The notes: generated from the sequence alone by a model not told the origin. A stretch of DNA of 64,000 nt from Phlebotomus papatasi (GCF_024763615.1 NC_077224.1:82532712-82596711), one strand, 5' to 3'. Positions 46,368 to 57,522 are shown, counted from the first letter of the stretch. Program-made: numbers and translations.

Positions 46368-46681
46368 TATTAATTTTTTAAATTATTTTTGTCCTTTTTA
46401 TCTCCTACTCGTACGCAATACGCCTGAGGTACTACTTTTAATGTTATTTCTCGTCGGGTGGTCAGCTGGGAATTGCAGTGCTTTTAACTTTTTCCGTAGA
46501 GTGGCGCTGAAGTTTGTTGACACAACATTCTGACACCCGGGGAAAGCATTTTTGGTTGCAGGAAAAGCTGCTGAAAAAAAGGCAAAAAAGGGTGCAAAAA
46601 CCCCAAGAAGGGTTCTAGTTTTTCATTTGCGTGACTGTCGAGAGGTACGGCTTCAAAATTGAGCAGCATACGCCTGTAAAA
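46368..46681 (+). promoter_or_regulatory. Wdr82: Wdr82 upstream region and 5' UTR
   Basis: The sequence between the MITE and the Wdr82 start. It contains no convincing TATA box. The frame upstream of the chosen ATG is open to about 46631 but has no ATG, so translation from the ATG at 46682 is expected. Confidence 0.35.
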
Positions 46682-47632
46682 ATGCGCCTGGTGGATCAGG
46701 TGGTCAGGTCTTTCCGGGTAGCGAAGGTTTTCCGGGAAAACACCGACAAAATCAATGCAATCGACTTTTCGCCCAACGGGGAGCACTTGATATCCTGCGG
46801 AGAAGACGATCAGATTGTAATATATGACTGTGAGAAGGGACAGCAGACCCGGACAGTGAATTCCAAGAAGTACGGAGTGGATCTCATCCATTTCACGCAC
46901 GGGAACAATACAGCAATCCACAGCTCCACAAAGGTCGATGACACGATTAGGTACTTGAGTCTACACGACAATAAGTACCTAAGGTACTTTCCTGGGCACA
47001 CGAAGAAGGTGATATCGCTGTGCATCTCCCCCGTGGAGGATACCTTTCTGTCTGGGGCTCTGGACAAGACACTGAGGCTCTGGGATCTGCGATCGCCCAA
47101 TTGTCAAGGTGTTATGCACCTGTCCGGACGTCCTGTGGCTGCTTACGATCCTGAGGGCTTGATCTTTGCTGCTGGAGTGAATTCAGAGAGTATTAAGCTG
47201 TACGATCTCAGATACTTCGATCGGGGTCCATTTATCACGTTCAAGCTGAACCAGGAGAAGGAATGCGACTGGACAGGGCTGAAATTCAGTCGAGACGGCA
47301 AGACAATCCTCATTAGCACAAATGGCTCCACCATTCGCCTCGTTGATTCCTTCCACGGAACTCCCCTGCAGACCTTCACGGGCTATCTCAACAACAAGGG
47401 CATCCCCATCGAAGCCTCCTTCAGCCCAGACTCCCAGTTCATCTTCAGCGGCAGCACGGATGGCCGGGTGCACGTCTGGAACTCTGACAGTGGACACAAG
47501 GTCTGTGTGCTCAATGGAGACCACCCTGGGCCAGTTCAGTGCGTCCAGTTCAATCCAAAGTTCATGATGATGGCTTCGGCCTGCACCAACATGGCCTTCT
47601 GGATCCCAGAGGAGCAGCAAGCCCAGAACTAA
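46682..47632 (+). CDS. Wdr82: WD repeat protein 82 (Set1/COMPASS and PNUTS-PP1 subunit)
   Basis: WDR82 is a nuclear beta-propeller that recruits the SET1 H3K4 methyltransferase complex to RNA polymerase II phosphorylated on CTD Ser5 and also acts in the PNUTS/PP1 complex in transcription termination. The product is 316 residues (human about 313) and is colinear with it: MRLVDQVVRSFRVAKVFREN at the start, then KINAIDFSPNGEHLISCGED, KKYGVDLIHFTH, DDTIRYLSLHDNKYLRYFPG, SGALDKTLRLWDLRSPNCQG, DPEGLIFAAGVNSE, EWTGLKFS-like CDWTGLKFSRDGK, and FNPKFMMMASACTNMAFW at the end. Six or more WD blades with terminal WD/YD/WN dipeptides are visible. There is no intron. The start is the ATG whose product aligns with the human N terminus; upstream in-frame codons are non-ATG. 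Confidence 0.97.
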   Translation: MRLVDQVVRSFRVAKVFRENTDKINAIDFSPNGEHLISCGEDDQIVIYDCEKGQQTRTVNSKKYGVDLIHFTHGNNTAIHSSTKVDDTIRYLSLHDNKYLRYFPGHTKKVISLCISPVEDTFLSGALDKTLRLWDLRSPNCQGVMHLSGRPVAAYDPEGLIFAAGVNSESIKLYDLRYFDRGPFITFKLNQEKECDWTGLKFSRDGKTILISTNGSTIRLVDSFHGTPLQTFTGYLNNKGIPIEASFSPDSQFIFSGSTDGRVHVWNSDSGHKVCVLNGDHPGPVQCVQFNPKFMMMASACTNMAFWIPEEQQAQN

Positions 47633-47877
47633 GCACCACTGCAGAGCAGGATCGTGACTCTCTCTCCCGCCAAAATTCTTTGCTCCTGGTGGATTGTTCC
47701 CGGAGTTGTTCAACTGCCGAGGAGTGATGTACACAGAGGATTCTGATTAACCAATATTAAAGTCTCCTTCCGTCTTTTATAGAACTTTTTTTTTCACTAG
47801 AGAACTTTTATCACAGACGAAATTATTTAAAACTTTTGTGCACTTTGCTGGACTCTTTGCGACATATCTCGGCAGAC

Positions 47878-47883
47878 AATAAA
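47878..47883 (+). terminator. Polyadenylation signal of Wdr82
   Basis: AATAAA about 245 bp after the stop codon, just before the foldback element at 47910. It is the first canonical hexamer downstream. Confidence 0.6.
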
Positions 47884-47909
47884 CCTTTCAAGCTCTTTCA
47901 GGATATAAC

Positions 47910-48194
47910 CGGTGGCAGCCAAAATCCCGAAAGCCAAAATCCCGAAAGCCAAAATCCCGAACGCCAAAATCCCGAATTTTAAAAATCCTGAAATTGATGA
48001 AATTATATGGAGGAAAATGTTTAGAATAATTTCCTAAGACTCAGAATATTTCCCTTTGCCTCCAGCAAGCGTGGGTACAATCGTGGGAGTAGCTGTGGCA
48101 CTTTTAAGAATTCGAGATTTTGGCTTTCGGGATTTTGGCCCATTCGGGATTTTGGCTTTCGGGATTTTGGCGTTCGGGATTTTGACCGGGACCC
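47910..48194. mobile_element. hAT-like foldback MITE with 8-bp target duplication
   Basis: The arms are made of repeated GCCAAAATCCCGAAA units on the left and GGGATTTTGGCTTTC units on the right, about 80 bp each. The direct repeat GATATAAC is found exactly at both outer edges (47902-47909 and 48195-48202), which fits an 8-bp target-site duplication typical of hAT elements. Outer termini are CGGTGGCAGCC on the left and, as reverse complement, GGGTCCCGGTC on the right. Non-coding. A degraded relative is at 39911-40089. Confidence 0.82.
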
Positions 48195-48202
48195 GATATA
48201 AC

Positions 48203-48661
48203 AACCTTAGAACTTTAGAATCTTTAGAATAAAATTAATTCTACATTTAAAAAAATGGATTTTTTTAATTTGGAGGGAAAATTGCTCAATTTCGCTTGCT
48301 CGCTGTGTCTTCAAGAAGCCACTGATATTACTATCAGCATGAAAATGGAAAGGTCGTTTTTTTAACTCGAAGCAGGTATAGAGAGGCGTTATGGGCGCAA
48401 AATAAGTCTTTAGTTTTAATCGATTTCTTTTTCTAATAAATTAAAAATTTCACTATATAATCGCAGTTTATTTTATTAAAAACAGCCCAAAAGTATTTAA
48501 AAGGAATTTTAGCATTTTAAAACCAGACGAAAAGAATAATTAACCCTCTATCCTTGCCTCTATCAGAGGGGCAATTCACGAAATATCCAGACAAAATTGA
48601 TGGGAAGGCGAATATGGCGAAGATATATTTGGTGTGGCGAAAAGTGAAATAACACTAAATA
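48203..48661. other. AT-rich non-coding stretch
   Basis: Nothing recognised between the two mobile elements. Confidence 0.5.
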
Positions 48662-48898
48662 CACTCAGTCCCGGCATTATGCACTTCGGAATTATGTACC
48701 TGACGGAATTATGCACATACAATTATGCAAGTTTTGCCTACTTTTTGGCGTCAATTTATGAAATCATTTTTGAAATACGCCTGTATGTATGTATACTATT
48801 CCGCGACGCGGGAAATTTGAAAACAGTTTGCAGCTTTTTCAGAATAAAACTTTAATTTCTTTTATTAAGGTAATTTTTTTTAAAATATTCTAACCATT
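48662..48898. mobile_element. MITE with CCGGCATTA termini, copy 2 (3' truncated)
   Basis: CACTCAGTCCCGGCATTATG, GACGGAATTATGCACATACA and AAAACTTTAATTTCTTTTAT match the left ~235 bp of 13163-13598. The match stops at the left edge of the TIR element at 48899, and I do not find its right end after that element, so it is either truncated or was cut by the insertion and lost. Confidence 0.75.
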
Positions 48899-49733
48899 TC
48901 GTCAGTTAAATCAGCATTTGTCGTAACTTCATTTTTGTGAATTTGAGATATATTCATATTTGGAATCGGCGTAATTTTGTTTATTAAACACACTTGAGAA
49001 AAAGAAACTTTTATAAGACCATTAAAAATTATATTAAACAAAAATTATATTATCGTAAGTGCCCTTAATTAATAAAAATTTATCAGAATTTGCCGTAACT
49101 TCTTTTGCTCGTTTGCGTGGCTTGTAAATTGTAGCAAAAATGTAATACTTCTCATTAAAACGTTCACAAACTCTCCCAAATATCCAAAGACAGTGCGAAT
49201 AATGCAACATTAACTCATTTTAATTTAATATTTGTGAGAAAAAAAAAGTAAGAAACAATTCCTGCCCATCTGTCATTAATTCAAAACAAAACAAGTGACA
49301 CGGCGCGCAAAATTTATTCAATAAAATTTTTGAAATAAAAGCTTTTAGGAACAGGGATATGAATTTAATTGATTAATTTAGTCAAATAAAGGTGCTTATT
49401 ATCACTAGAGTCATTGAAATTGATATAATGCATTTTAGAAAATTGTCGTAACTTCCAGCATCTCCATATATTGGAAGTTACGGCTTTATAAATGATGGAA
49501 GTTACGATAAAACCTTATTGTGTTTCAGCGAACATATATCTCAATAGCTCTCAAATTATTTTATAAAAATTTTCTCGAGTTAACTTACAGTTTATTAGTG
49601 CCACTTTTATTATTTTGACTCAAAAGTATCGCATTCGCGGCTCATTTTTAAGAAAAATAATGCTGAACTGAAAATTTCGTCTCCTGAAAAGTTGTCAAAA
49701 GGAAGTTACGACAAATGCTGATTTAACTGACGA
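48899..49733. mobile_element. 835-bp element with perfect 32-bp terminal inverted repeats
   Basis: The termini begin TCGTCAGTTAAATCAGCATT and continue to GTAACTTC; the right end (49702-49733) is the exact reverse complement over 32 bp. Internal sub-repeats GGAAGTTACG and GCCGTAACTTC occur. No transposase is encoded. No target duplication is evident. Confidence 0.88.
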
Positions 49734-52382
49734 TGAGCTTGAGTATTTATTATTTATTGTTTTTTCTCTTTTTTTTGGTTCATATGATTTAAGTGGCTCT
49801 TATATTTTAGTTTTTTTTCGTTTAGTTTTGTTCTTTTTTTATAATTTCATTTTATTTAAAAGTTTATAAATATAAGTTCTCAAAATTGGTATTAAAATGA
49901 CTATTATTTAATTTATTTATTTCCTTGACTCTTTATATCAAACGGCTGTCACAGCCTGGCCTTTGTCTCTTGATTCAGTGGACATTTTCCATAACTTTAA
50001 AATAATTCTAATATGTTTGTAAAAATCTTTATACCATGTTGATTTCTATGGCTTATACCACCTGTGAAGGAGTTTTCCATCGTTTTGCTCTGGAGGTTGG
50101 TCAACAACACTAAGACGGCGATGGCCGCAAGGGGTGTGTGAATTATCTGAATCAAGATGAATAATAAATACAAATACAAATTTTCCCGGAAAATCGATCC
50201 AAAATTCTTAAAGGAATTCTCCAAGAGTCCACAATATATATATTTTTTTCAGTTATAAGCAGAACATCTTGGGACGGCCCGTCGGGCCGTATCCTCCAGA
50301 TGTGAGAGTTTGATTTTGTGGGAAAAGCCAACTCTCCGTGTGGAACTCGCCTATTTGATATCCACGAAATTTTCGATTGGAAAATTTCACATCAAAAACC
50401 CGAGAAAATTCTAAAGTGGTATTTTCGGTGAGAGTTTGATTAATTTACAGAAAATAAGCAATTAAATTAAAATATCGCTGTTTTTTAAGTTTTGAAGTAA
50501 GTTTTTTATAGGGAGTTTATCGGTAAAAGGTTCTTTTTTAATAAGTTGAAATTGCTAGATCTCAAGAACCAACAAAACAAATATTTTAAGCAGTGAAATA
50601 ATACCACTTATTATAAAATTAATAAATGGATAATAAATTGAACAAATATTTAAAAATCGTATAGTTACGTGTTCTTCCTTAAATTAGAAAAAATATATTG
50701 AGTGATATTCTTGATATTCGCATCTATATTATTCTATTTTATTCGACATAAATCAAAGAAAAATTGTAACTTCTCTATTGGAAAACTATTTACAATGCTT
50801 GAAACGCTTTCCTTTAGGTTATAGTCTTGATTTGAGAAAATTCCTTTAAATACTCCACGTAAAATAGAAAAGAAAACGGATAATGTTTAGAATTTTTCGC
50901 GAATCAATTTTGAATTTTACTCTTGAGTGATTGTATGTATATCAGTATCTTCTAAATTTAAAATTTTCAACAATCTTTGTATTTTTCTTAAATTGACTAT
51001 AGTTCGTGCATGTGTTCTTATAGAGATTAAACTGGATTCTGAAAGGGAATAAAATTCTATATCTAATTCTGTAATAATCGAAAAATCTTGAAACTGCCAT
51101 TAAAATAGCGGAAGTGCGAATTGATTATCAAACATTGCGAAAATATCATGAATATTTAACGAGATTCTCAAGTATTGCAAAAATGTTACAAAAATACTTG
51201 TCAAATCCAAAAACAATACCAAAAAGATTAAGAAAACTTTTCTTGGCGAAAACTCGTAACCTCTTAACATTTAATATGCCTCATCTCTTGACAATTGGTT
51301 TAAAAATCAAAAAAACAAATCAAGAAAATATGAAAATATTGAAAAAAATAAATAATAAGAATTGTTGCAGAATAATATTGCAGAGTAAAATAAGGTGAAA
51401 ATTAACTTTACACCTTTTTTCCGAATTTCTGTTGAAATTTTACTTATTATTTTCAAAAAAAAAGTGCAAATTATAAATGAGAATTTTTAAATTTTACAGA
51501 AAAATATATATTGATATGAATCCAATAATCCTTGCCAAATTGCTAAAAAAAAAGAAAAATTAAATGGAAATTTTTGTTACAAAAATCTCTGAAAATTCAC
51601 TTTAGCATTATTTGACAATTCTTCAGAAAATTTATACAAAACCACAAGAAAATGAGAAATAATCTTTATAAAATGAAATTTTATAAAGATTATATAAGAA
51701 GAATTTTTAATTAGAAATATAAATTGAAATGAATTGGTACAAATTCAAAAGGTTTTTTTTTTAGTTTTTCACTGTAGTACAATATTAAAAAGAGAAATTT
51801 AGCATGAAATGCCGTTGCAGTCATTTAAGTGTTAAGAGGACTCGCGACGAATAAATCAAAGCTTATAACATAGTTATTTAATTATTTACTCTTTAATTGA
51901 ATTTATAATTATTTCAGTATTCAGTTTTTTGCGACCAATAGCAACACGTGGAAAGTCAAAAAGTGATTTCCACAGGGTTCCACACGAAAATCTCGCCTGA
52001 TTCTCTCCGATATTTGTGGATAAACAATATTATAATATAATTCCAGTATTATTAATCTTTATGGAACCCAGTCGGTATATTAAATCTTCTGTTAAAAAAA
52101 AATCCCTCGAAATTTATTTCTATAAATTTGACCAAAATGTAAGTTCTTTTTTATTTTTTACTAGTTTTAATTGTCTTCTTTAAGAATCCCTATCCGTAAA
52201 AACGAAAACATCCTTATCGGTAATTTCAAAAATTCAAAAATTACCAAATTCTTCGTCGAAATCTCCACAGAGATGGAAGCGCCACACGGACACAAATTGA
52301 AACTATTTTTGACAGCGATTTGTTTTGGTTTTCGTGTTGGAATTGTTTTTGCAAAGAAAAAAGGGAAGAAAAGCCCTTTATT
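49734..52382. other. AT-rich non-coding stretch upstream of Trs23
   Basis: Contains a copy of the short CCATCG...CGGCGATGG repeat (50077-50128) and a short GGCCCGTCGGGCC palindrome at about 50276-50288. The 94-codon frame at 51114-51398 is Lys/Asn/Ile-rich and unrecognised. The last ~120 bp should include the Trs23 promoter, but I see no distinctive element. Confidence 0.45.
50077..50128. repeat. Short dispersed repeat CCATCG...AAGACGGCGATGG, third copy
   Basis: TTTCCATCGTTTT, CTGGAGGTTGGTCA and ACACTAAGACGGCGATGG match the copy at 13046-13098 in order and spacing. Confidence 0.65.
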
Positions 52383-52557
52383 ATGGTTATTTTCGGTGTT
52401 TACATTGTAAGTAAGTCTGGAGGATTGATCTTCAACCTGGATCACAATGTACCAAAGGTGGAAAATGAGAAAACATTCAGTTATCCGCTGGATTTGAAAT
52501 TGGAGTACGATTCGAAGAAAGTTTGTGTTGTTTTTGGTCAGAAGGATGGCATAACAG
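52383..52557 (+). CDS. Trs23: TRAPP complex subunit 4 (Trs23), exon 1
   Basis: Trs23/TRAPPC4 is a core subunit of the TRAPP tethering complexes and helps form the Rab1/Ypt1 exchange site in ER-Golgi and endosomal traffic. Exon 1 encodes 58 codons plus one base: MVIFGVYIVSKSGGLIFNLD, then EKTFSYPLDLKLEYDSK and VCVVFGQKDGIT. This matches the start of the sybindin-like longin fold in human TRAPPC4 (IFSVYVVNKAGGLI, EKTFSYPLDL, FGQRDGI). The exon ends at ACAG|GTGAGA. Together with 52629-53107 it gives 217 residues (human about 219). The start is the first ATG that aligns with the family. Confidence 0.95.
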
Positions 52558-52628
52558 GTGAGATTATCAGCGAATCCTTTCAGTTTCTACAGGAAATATC
52601 ACAATTTACCTGACTCCTGTCCATTCAG
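52558..52628 (+). other. Trs23: Trs23 intron, 71 nt
   Basis: Starts GTGAGATTATC and ends CCATTCAG. Removing it restores the frame across the conserved DGIT-VGHVLSAING junction. The length is typical for dipteran short introns. Confidence 0.92.
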
Positions 52629-53107
52629 TGGGCCATGTGCTCTCTGCGATAAATGGGGTGAATGTAAACGGAGTGACTCTGGAGGATGGTCGAGATGCCA
52701 GAGAAATCATTGAGAACAAGGACAATTACCCGCTGAATTTGAGGTTTCACCGCCCAAAGATGACCACGAATGAGAAAATTGTCCTGGCCAGTACATTCTA
52801 TCCACTCTTTGCCATCGCCAGTCAATTGAGTCCGGAACCAAAGAGTTCGGGAATTGAGATGCTCGAGACGGAGACTTTCAAACTTAACTGCTTCCAGACA
52901 CTCACAGGAGTGAAGTTCATCCTGATCAGTGAACCTAGTCAGGCAGGAATGGAGATCCTGCTGAAGAAGATTTACGAATTGTACGCCGATTACGTGCTGA
53001 AAAATCCATTTTACTCTCTAGAAATGCCCATCAGATGCGAATTGTTTGACACAAATCTCCAGAGCCTACTAGAGCAGGTGGAGAAAAATGGGGTGTCGAG
53101 TATTTAG
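52629..53107 (+). CDS. Trs23: TRAPP complex subunit 4 (Trs23), exon 2
   Basis: Completes the protein with VGHVLSAINGVNVNG (PDZ-like insertion region in the family), NYPLNLRFHRPKMTTNEKIV, LASTFYPLFAIASQLSPEPK, SGIEMLETETFKLNCFQTLT, GVKFILISEP, KKIYELYADYVLKNPFYSLE and MPIRCELFD, all colinear with TRAPPC4. The stop is TAG at 53105-53107. The first two bases complete a Val codon begun by the last base of exon 1. Confidence 0.96.
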
Positions 53108-53131
53108 GCCTATAAATATCTCTTTTTGTTT

Positions 53132-53137
53132 AATAAA
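53132..53137 (+). terminator. Polyadenylation signal of Trs23
   Basis: AATAAA about 25 bp after the stop, implying a very short 3' UTR. Confidence 0.6.
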
Positions 53138-53507
53138 TTATTTGGGAAATACCAAAAAAAATCTTTATTTTTAAAATGAAATTTTGTGGCGCTTGGTATT
53201 TTTATAAAATTCTGAAAGATGGCGCAATGTTCCGTCTCGTGGTCTGCTGTGTCTGCACCAAACTGAAGTTTTCCAAATTTTGGCAATTCTACAACGAAAA
53301 ATTTACTAAAGATACACTACAAAAAAATCATGAAAACTTAACGAAAAGTCTTAAGCGTAAAAACTATCAATCGTAATTTCAATAAAATTTTGGCGTTTAT
53401 TTGAATTAAAAATCTAATTGAAATGTATTTCATATCTAAACAATTTTATAATTTACTTTAATTCGGAAAATGCGAAACAAATTCGGCAAATTAATGATTT
53501 CTCGTTA
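53138..53507. other. Non-coding spacer after Trs23
   Basis: No gene recognised. A 66-codon frame at 53176-53376 has no domain. Confidence 0.5.
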
Positions 53508-53733
53508 AACCTACCCAGACCGGTCAAATTGACCGGGTTAAAAACTTTTTAAAATTAAAACATATTTAAACGGTACAATATGACTATCAAAATATATTTT
53601 TTATGCTTTGAATTTTATCATTTTCCTTTTTTTCCAAGAAATATTTGTTAAGTGTCTTACCTGCCGCGATCTGCCATTTGACCGAGCGCACGGGGAAGGA
53701 CGACTAAAAATGGTCGATAGGTTTAGTGTTAAA
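53508..53733. mobile_element. Possible piggyBac-like MITE (TTAA-flanked)
   Basis: TTAAACCTACCCAGACC near 53506 and, at the other end, GGTCGATAGGTTTAGTGTTAA form short imperfect inverted ends with TTAA on both outer sides. The interior has CGGTCAAATTGACCGGG, a small palindrome. The evidence is weaker than for the element at 61195-61427. Confidence 0.4.
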
Positions 53734-53745
53734 AATTCGAATACT

Positions 53746-56121
53746 GTGCAAACAGACGGAATTCCCACGAGCAAGTGGTAAATTTGCTATACTAGCGCTC
53801 TCTGAAAAAGAGTAAGAAACTGCCCGGACGCGACCAAATATTTTGAAATGTTCGATTTTGTGAAATGGTTTTCATCCCTAACTCATCGCATCGGGAATCA
53901 CTGAATTATTCATCAAGGATGTTTTTTGTAAGTTGTATATCCTAGTTACTATACTTTGAGTCAAAATATTCAGCAAGATTGTCAGAAAATGCGATCGGTA
54001 TGGAAAGTATCTCATCAAAAACAAGCAATATTCAAAATTGCAGTCCAGAAGCTGTAGTATAAAATACTATGAGACTAGTTAAAACGTTGAGACTAGTATA
54101 AAAATTACTTTATATAAAAAAAATCGTAAGATGTACCAACTTATATTTCTCTACTTCATATATCAATCTCGTCTCCTTATAAACATACGATTTCTCCATA
54201 ATACTGTGAAATTTCATTAAAAATTTGATTTTATACACTCCAGGAACTTACTTTAACATATTCTTTTCAAATTTTTTTTTAATAATGAGACTATATATTG
54301 AATATCATATGAAAATAATTTAAAAACATAACATATTGTATTACAATTTGACCATTTTCATTGATAATCAACTGCAGTAATGCCTAAAATGGCAAAAAGC
54401 TATCTCACTCGAGATAAGTTATTTGGTATAGTTTATTTGGAGTGTTTTTGAGCAAATAATATATGAAAATAAATTGTAAAATACACTATAGTAATTGTAA
54501 AATTGATTTTGAAAGCAAATTTGAAAACGAATAATAATATTATAATACAGAGGTGTGCAATAACCGTTGAAACCGAATAAACGTCAAAATAACTTTCTTC
54601 TGGTAGCGTTTTGACCACTGACGTACATGTTTCATTTGACGTTTATTCGGTTTCAAGAGTTTCAACGATTCTTGCACGCTTCTCTTATAATAAATATTGA
54701 AAGCTGTGGAAAAAAATATTAACATTTGTGATAAATTCTGGTAAATGATTGGAAAGCTAGATTCAAAACTTTTTTCTCAATAGGTCCCATTATTAAAAAA
54801 ATGTGAAGAATATAATAAATTAAATTAAGAAATACAAAGAATAGTAAAAGCTGTTGAAGTTCACCGACTAGAGTTATAGCCAGAACCATATAAACTACCT
54901 TCTTAATCTTCTGTTTTTTTTTTAAACAATTCGTATTCCGTTGCTATACAAATACCTAATCTTTATAAACTTCTCTGTTCAGAATAGAATGACTGTTTGG
55001 TCTGTTGGGGATACTTTATACATTTTCTTCTAACACTTTGTAAAATTTGAAATTATCAGTACTTTAAAACAATAAAACTACAGCTAATACACAACAATAT
55101 TCCAAAGACTTTGTCAGAATAATATTAACTTAGTATAAAAGACAATACGTAAGTCGTGAAATAAAATATTTAAAGCAGAAAACTTTAAATACGCATGAGT
55201 TTCATATTAAGTTATTTAATCTCCATATTCTAAAAGACTCTTACTATTCGAAACAAAAATATAAACAACAAATAATCAATAGGTCTTATCAGAAAAGATA
55301 TCCAAGACCAGTCGGTGATTTATCCACTTTAATTGGGGGATTTTGACGAGATATTTTCGCTATAATAACGTTTGTAGTAATATTTTAACCCATTCAGTCA
55401 ATGTACCAGAAATACTTGAGATAGAATGTTCATATTTTTGGATTAATTTCCTACAGATTAATAGATGAAATTTCTGAAAAGAAAAAAATTTTATCTATGC
55501 ATTAATTCATTACAAACTCTGTTGCTTTAGATAGAGTAACTATCCAAGAGAACAAATTGGCAACTAGAATTCAAATCAGAACAGAGGAAAGAGACCAATT
55601 TTAACAAATTCGACAGGATGTCACATTTTCCGTCCGCCATTTTGAGCAAAAATTTTGCATGACCTTCCGCGAAACAAGAAAATAATAACAAAATGTATTC
55701 CCATCTCTGTAGTACTATTTTACCCAAGAAATTAAAGAACTAAAGTTACTAAAAATCCATTCCCGACAGCAATTCGGATTAAAATTGCCCAGGAATAAAT
55801 CATCTAAAATCACTCAATTTGCGTATTATGTATGATACCATGGTAAGGAATGGGTTAAAACATTTTCCATAAAATGTATTGATTTATAATATTAATAATA
55901 TCCTTGTGGTATAGAAATATCTTCCAAATACACATTCCGTAATTTATATTCGGAAAAGAACAATTTGAAATTCAAATCTTCGGAACATTTTTGTGTTGCA
56001 CTTAAAGTCCACCAGAGGCGCATATAGCAGATGGTAGAAATTTGACAGTTCAATATGGGAATTTCCATCCGGAATTCGCATCCGAAATAAAAAAAATCTT
56101 GGGAATTCCGTCTGTTTGCAC
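53746..56121. mobile_element. 2.4-kb interval bounded by 22-bp perfect inverted repeats
   Basis: GTGCAAACAGACGGAATTCC followed by CA at 53746-53767 is repeated as its exact reverse complement at 56100-56121. The bounded DNA is AT-rich, has no recognisable transposase, and contains the MITE at 54548-54685. No target duplication is visible, so either a non-autonomous element or two solo copies of a smaller repeat would fit. Confidence 0.6.
54548..54685. mobile_element. Foldback MITE, CAGAGGTG/AACGTCAAA family, copy 4
   Basis: CAGAGGTGTGCAATAACCGT on the left, ACCGAATAAACGTCAAAATA inside, and CATTTGACGTTTATTCGGTT followed by ATTCTTGCACGCTTCTC on the right. It is the most regular copy of this family and shares the central TGACGTACATGTTTC with 16008-16182. 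Confidence 0.85.
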
Positions 56122-57465
56122 GGTAAAGGTACTTTTTCAAAAATATATTTGTTTTATTTAATATTATATCGTGAAGAAAGGATAATTAAAAGAGATTAAA
56201 TCGCGATGAGCCACCACGCAAATTCCGATACTCGCGGGAGAATTATCGTTACCCATTGGAGAGCTGCATCCCTGCGCAAACCCACTGCACTCACCAAAAG
56301 GCAACGATAGACTGACTGATAGAAAAGGACGTGCGCACAGCTCCCCTCAAGACGTCAACACCTTAAGTGACGGCTTCTATCCCAGCGAGCACAGATACGA
56401 TGATGGCTCAAGTATTAATTATGCTACTCTAATGGGAACTTTAATAAATTTCATCGAATCTGTAATGCATTGTTCTACAATCGTGGCTACCATAGCTACT
56501 ATTTGAGAGCCATTCTTCAAATGGGAAATCTTTTTGTTTACTTACACCATTTATTCCACTTTATTCGTGATTAAATTCAATAAAAAAAATACTCTCCTAA
56601 TTTAGATTCATCATAAAGTTTGTTAATAAAGTATAAATTTTTTTTTTAAAAATTACCAGAAGCGTTAGAAGCGTAACAAAAACTAATAGTTTTTGTCTTT
56701 CGTTCAGTTCATTTTACCATCGTTTTCATCGGAGTGTAGTAACGGCTATTTTGAATATTTTTGTAAAATTTGTTTGTAAAAACTCGCGGCAGGTATTCGA
56801 GGTCGAAGTGAAAGCAAATTTTGATAAATAATTGCTGAGGATTTTCCAGGATATTTTCTGGCCCTTTTCCACATTTCCAGCACCTTGGGCAGTATCTCTG
56901 GCATCTGCTGGTCCACCGTTGAGCACTCGGATGATGGAATAAGGGGGCGAAAGGGCTGAAAAAGTTAATTTGGAAGTGTGTGTGCAGATTTCTTGACAAT
57001 GACAATTGTCAACGCAGTGGGGAAAGTAGATGAAGAAATTTTTCAGGCAGCAAAAAAAGAAATGGTGCAAAAGTGAGACAATTTGCAAGTGAGAAAAATC
57101 CTTGTTCACTGGCGCCTTGGTGCACATTGCATTGAAAGAAAAAAAGTGTTCTTATACTGTTTAGTGATGAAGACATTGGCCATTTGGGGGCACAAATCAT
57201 CAACTTAGATTTTTTAACCATTTTTGTTCACTCCAAATTGATTTAATATCCCCTTTTTGTTTCGCGTAACACGGACTCGTCTTTTTTCTGTTTACTGGCC
57301 CCTCTGTTGTCCTTGTTCCCATTCTTGTCACTGGGAGTCCCTTGAGGATACTTCTTTGGGAGAAAAGTTGCACCCAGGTGGAGGAGGAGACTGAGAAGCA
57401 CCTTCCGGATAGCCTCCGGACACCTCTCTGAGATTGGCAGGAAGACATCCAACACAAGCATCAAG
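56122..57465 (+). promoter_or_regulatory. Cul3: Region upstream of Cul3 exon 1, probable promoter and 5' UTR
   Basis: Less AT-rich than surrounding DNA. It includes the CCCAGCGAGCACA motif at 56392 shared with 23223 and a TCAGTT (insect initiator-like) at 56704-56709. The reading frame before the Cul3 ATG is open back to a stop at 57343-57345 without an earlier ATG. Transcription start is not determined. Confidence 0.35.
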
Positions 57466-57522
57466 ATGATTAGGCCGAATGCACCCAAGAAGGAGAGCAA
57501 GATGCGGATCAGAGCATTTCCT
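57466..57522 (+). CDS. Cul3: Cullin-3, first coding exon (N-terminal extension)
   Basis: Encodes MIRPNAPKKESKMRIRAFP and ends exactly at a GTAAGT donor (57523) between codons. KMRIRAFP is the conserved N-terminal extension of Cul3 orthologues, directly preceding MTMDEKY in human and fly, and exon 2 begins with ATGACGATGGATGAG. In human CUL3 this extension contributes to binding BTB adaptors. The ATG at 57466 is the only in-frame ATG after the stop at 57343. The opposite strand has an open frame here that is a shadow. Confidence 0.93.

Noticed and set aside
46631..46681. N-terminal extension of Wdr82 upstream of 46682
   Set aside because: The frame is open but begins with GTG; the ATG at 46682 aligns with the start of WDR82 in other animals.
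47183..47734. 183-codon minus-strand frame
   Set aside because: It is antisense to Wdr82 and explained by the coding composition of that gene.
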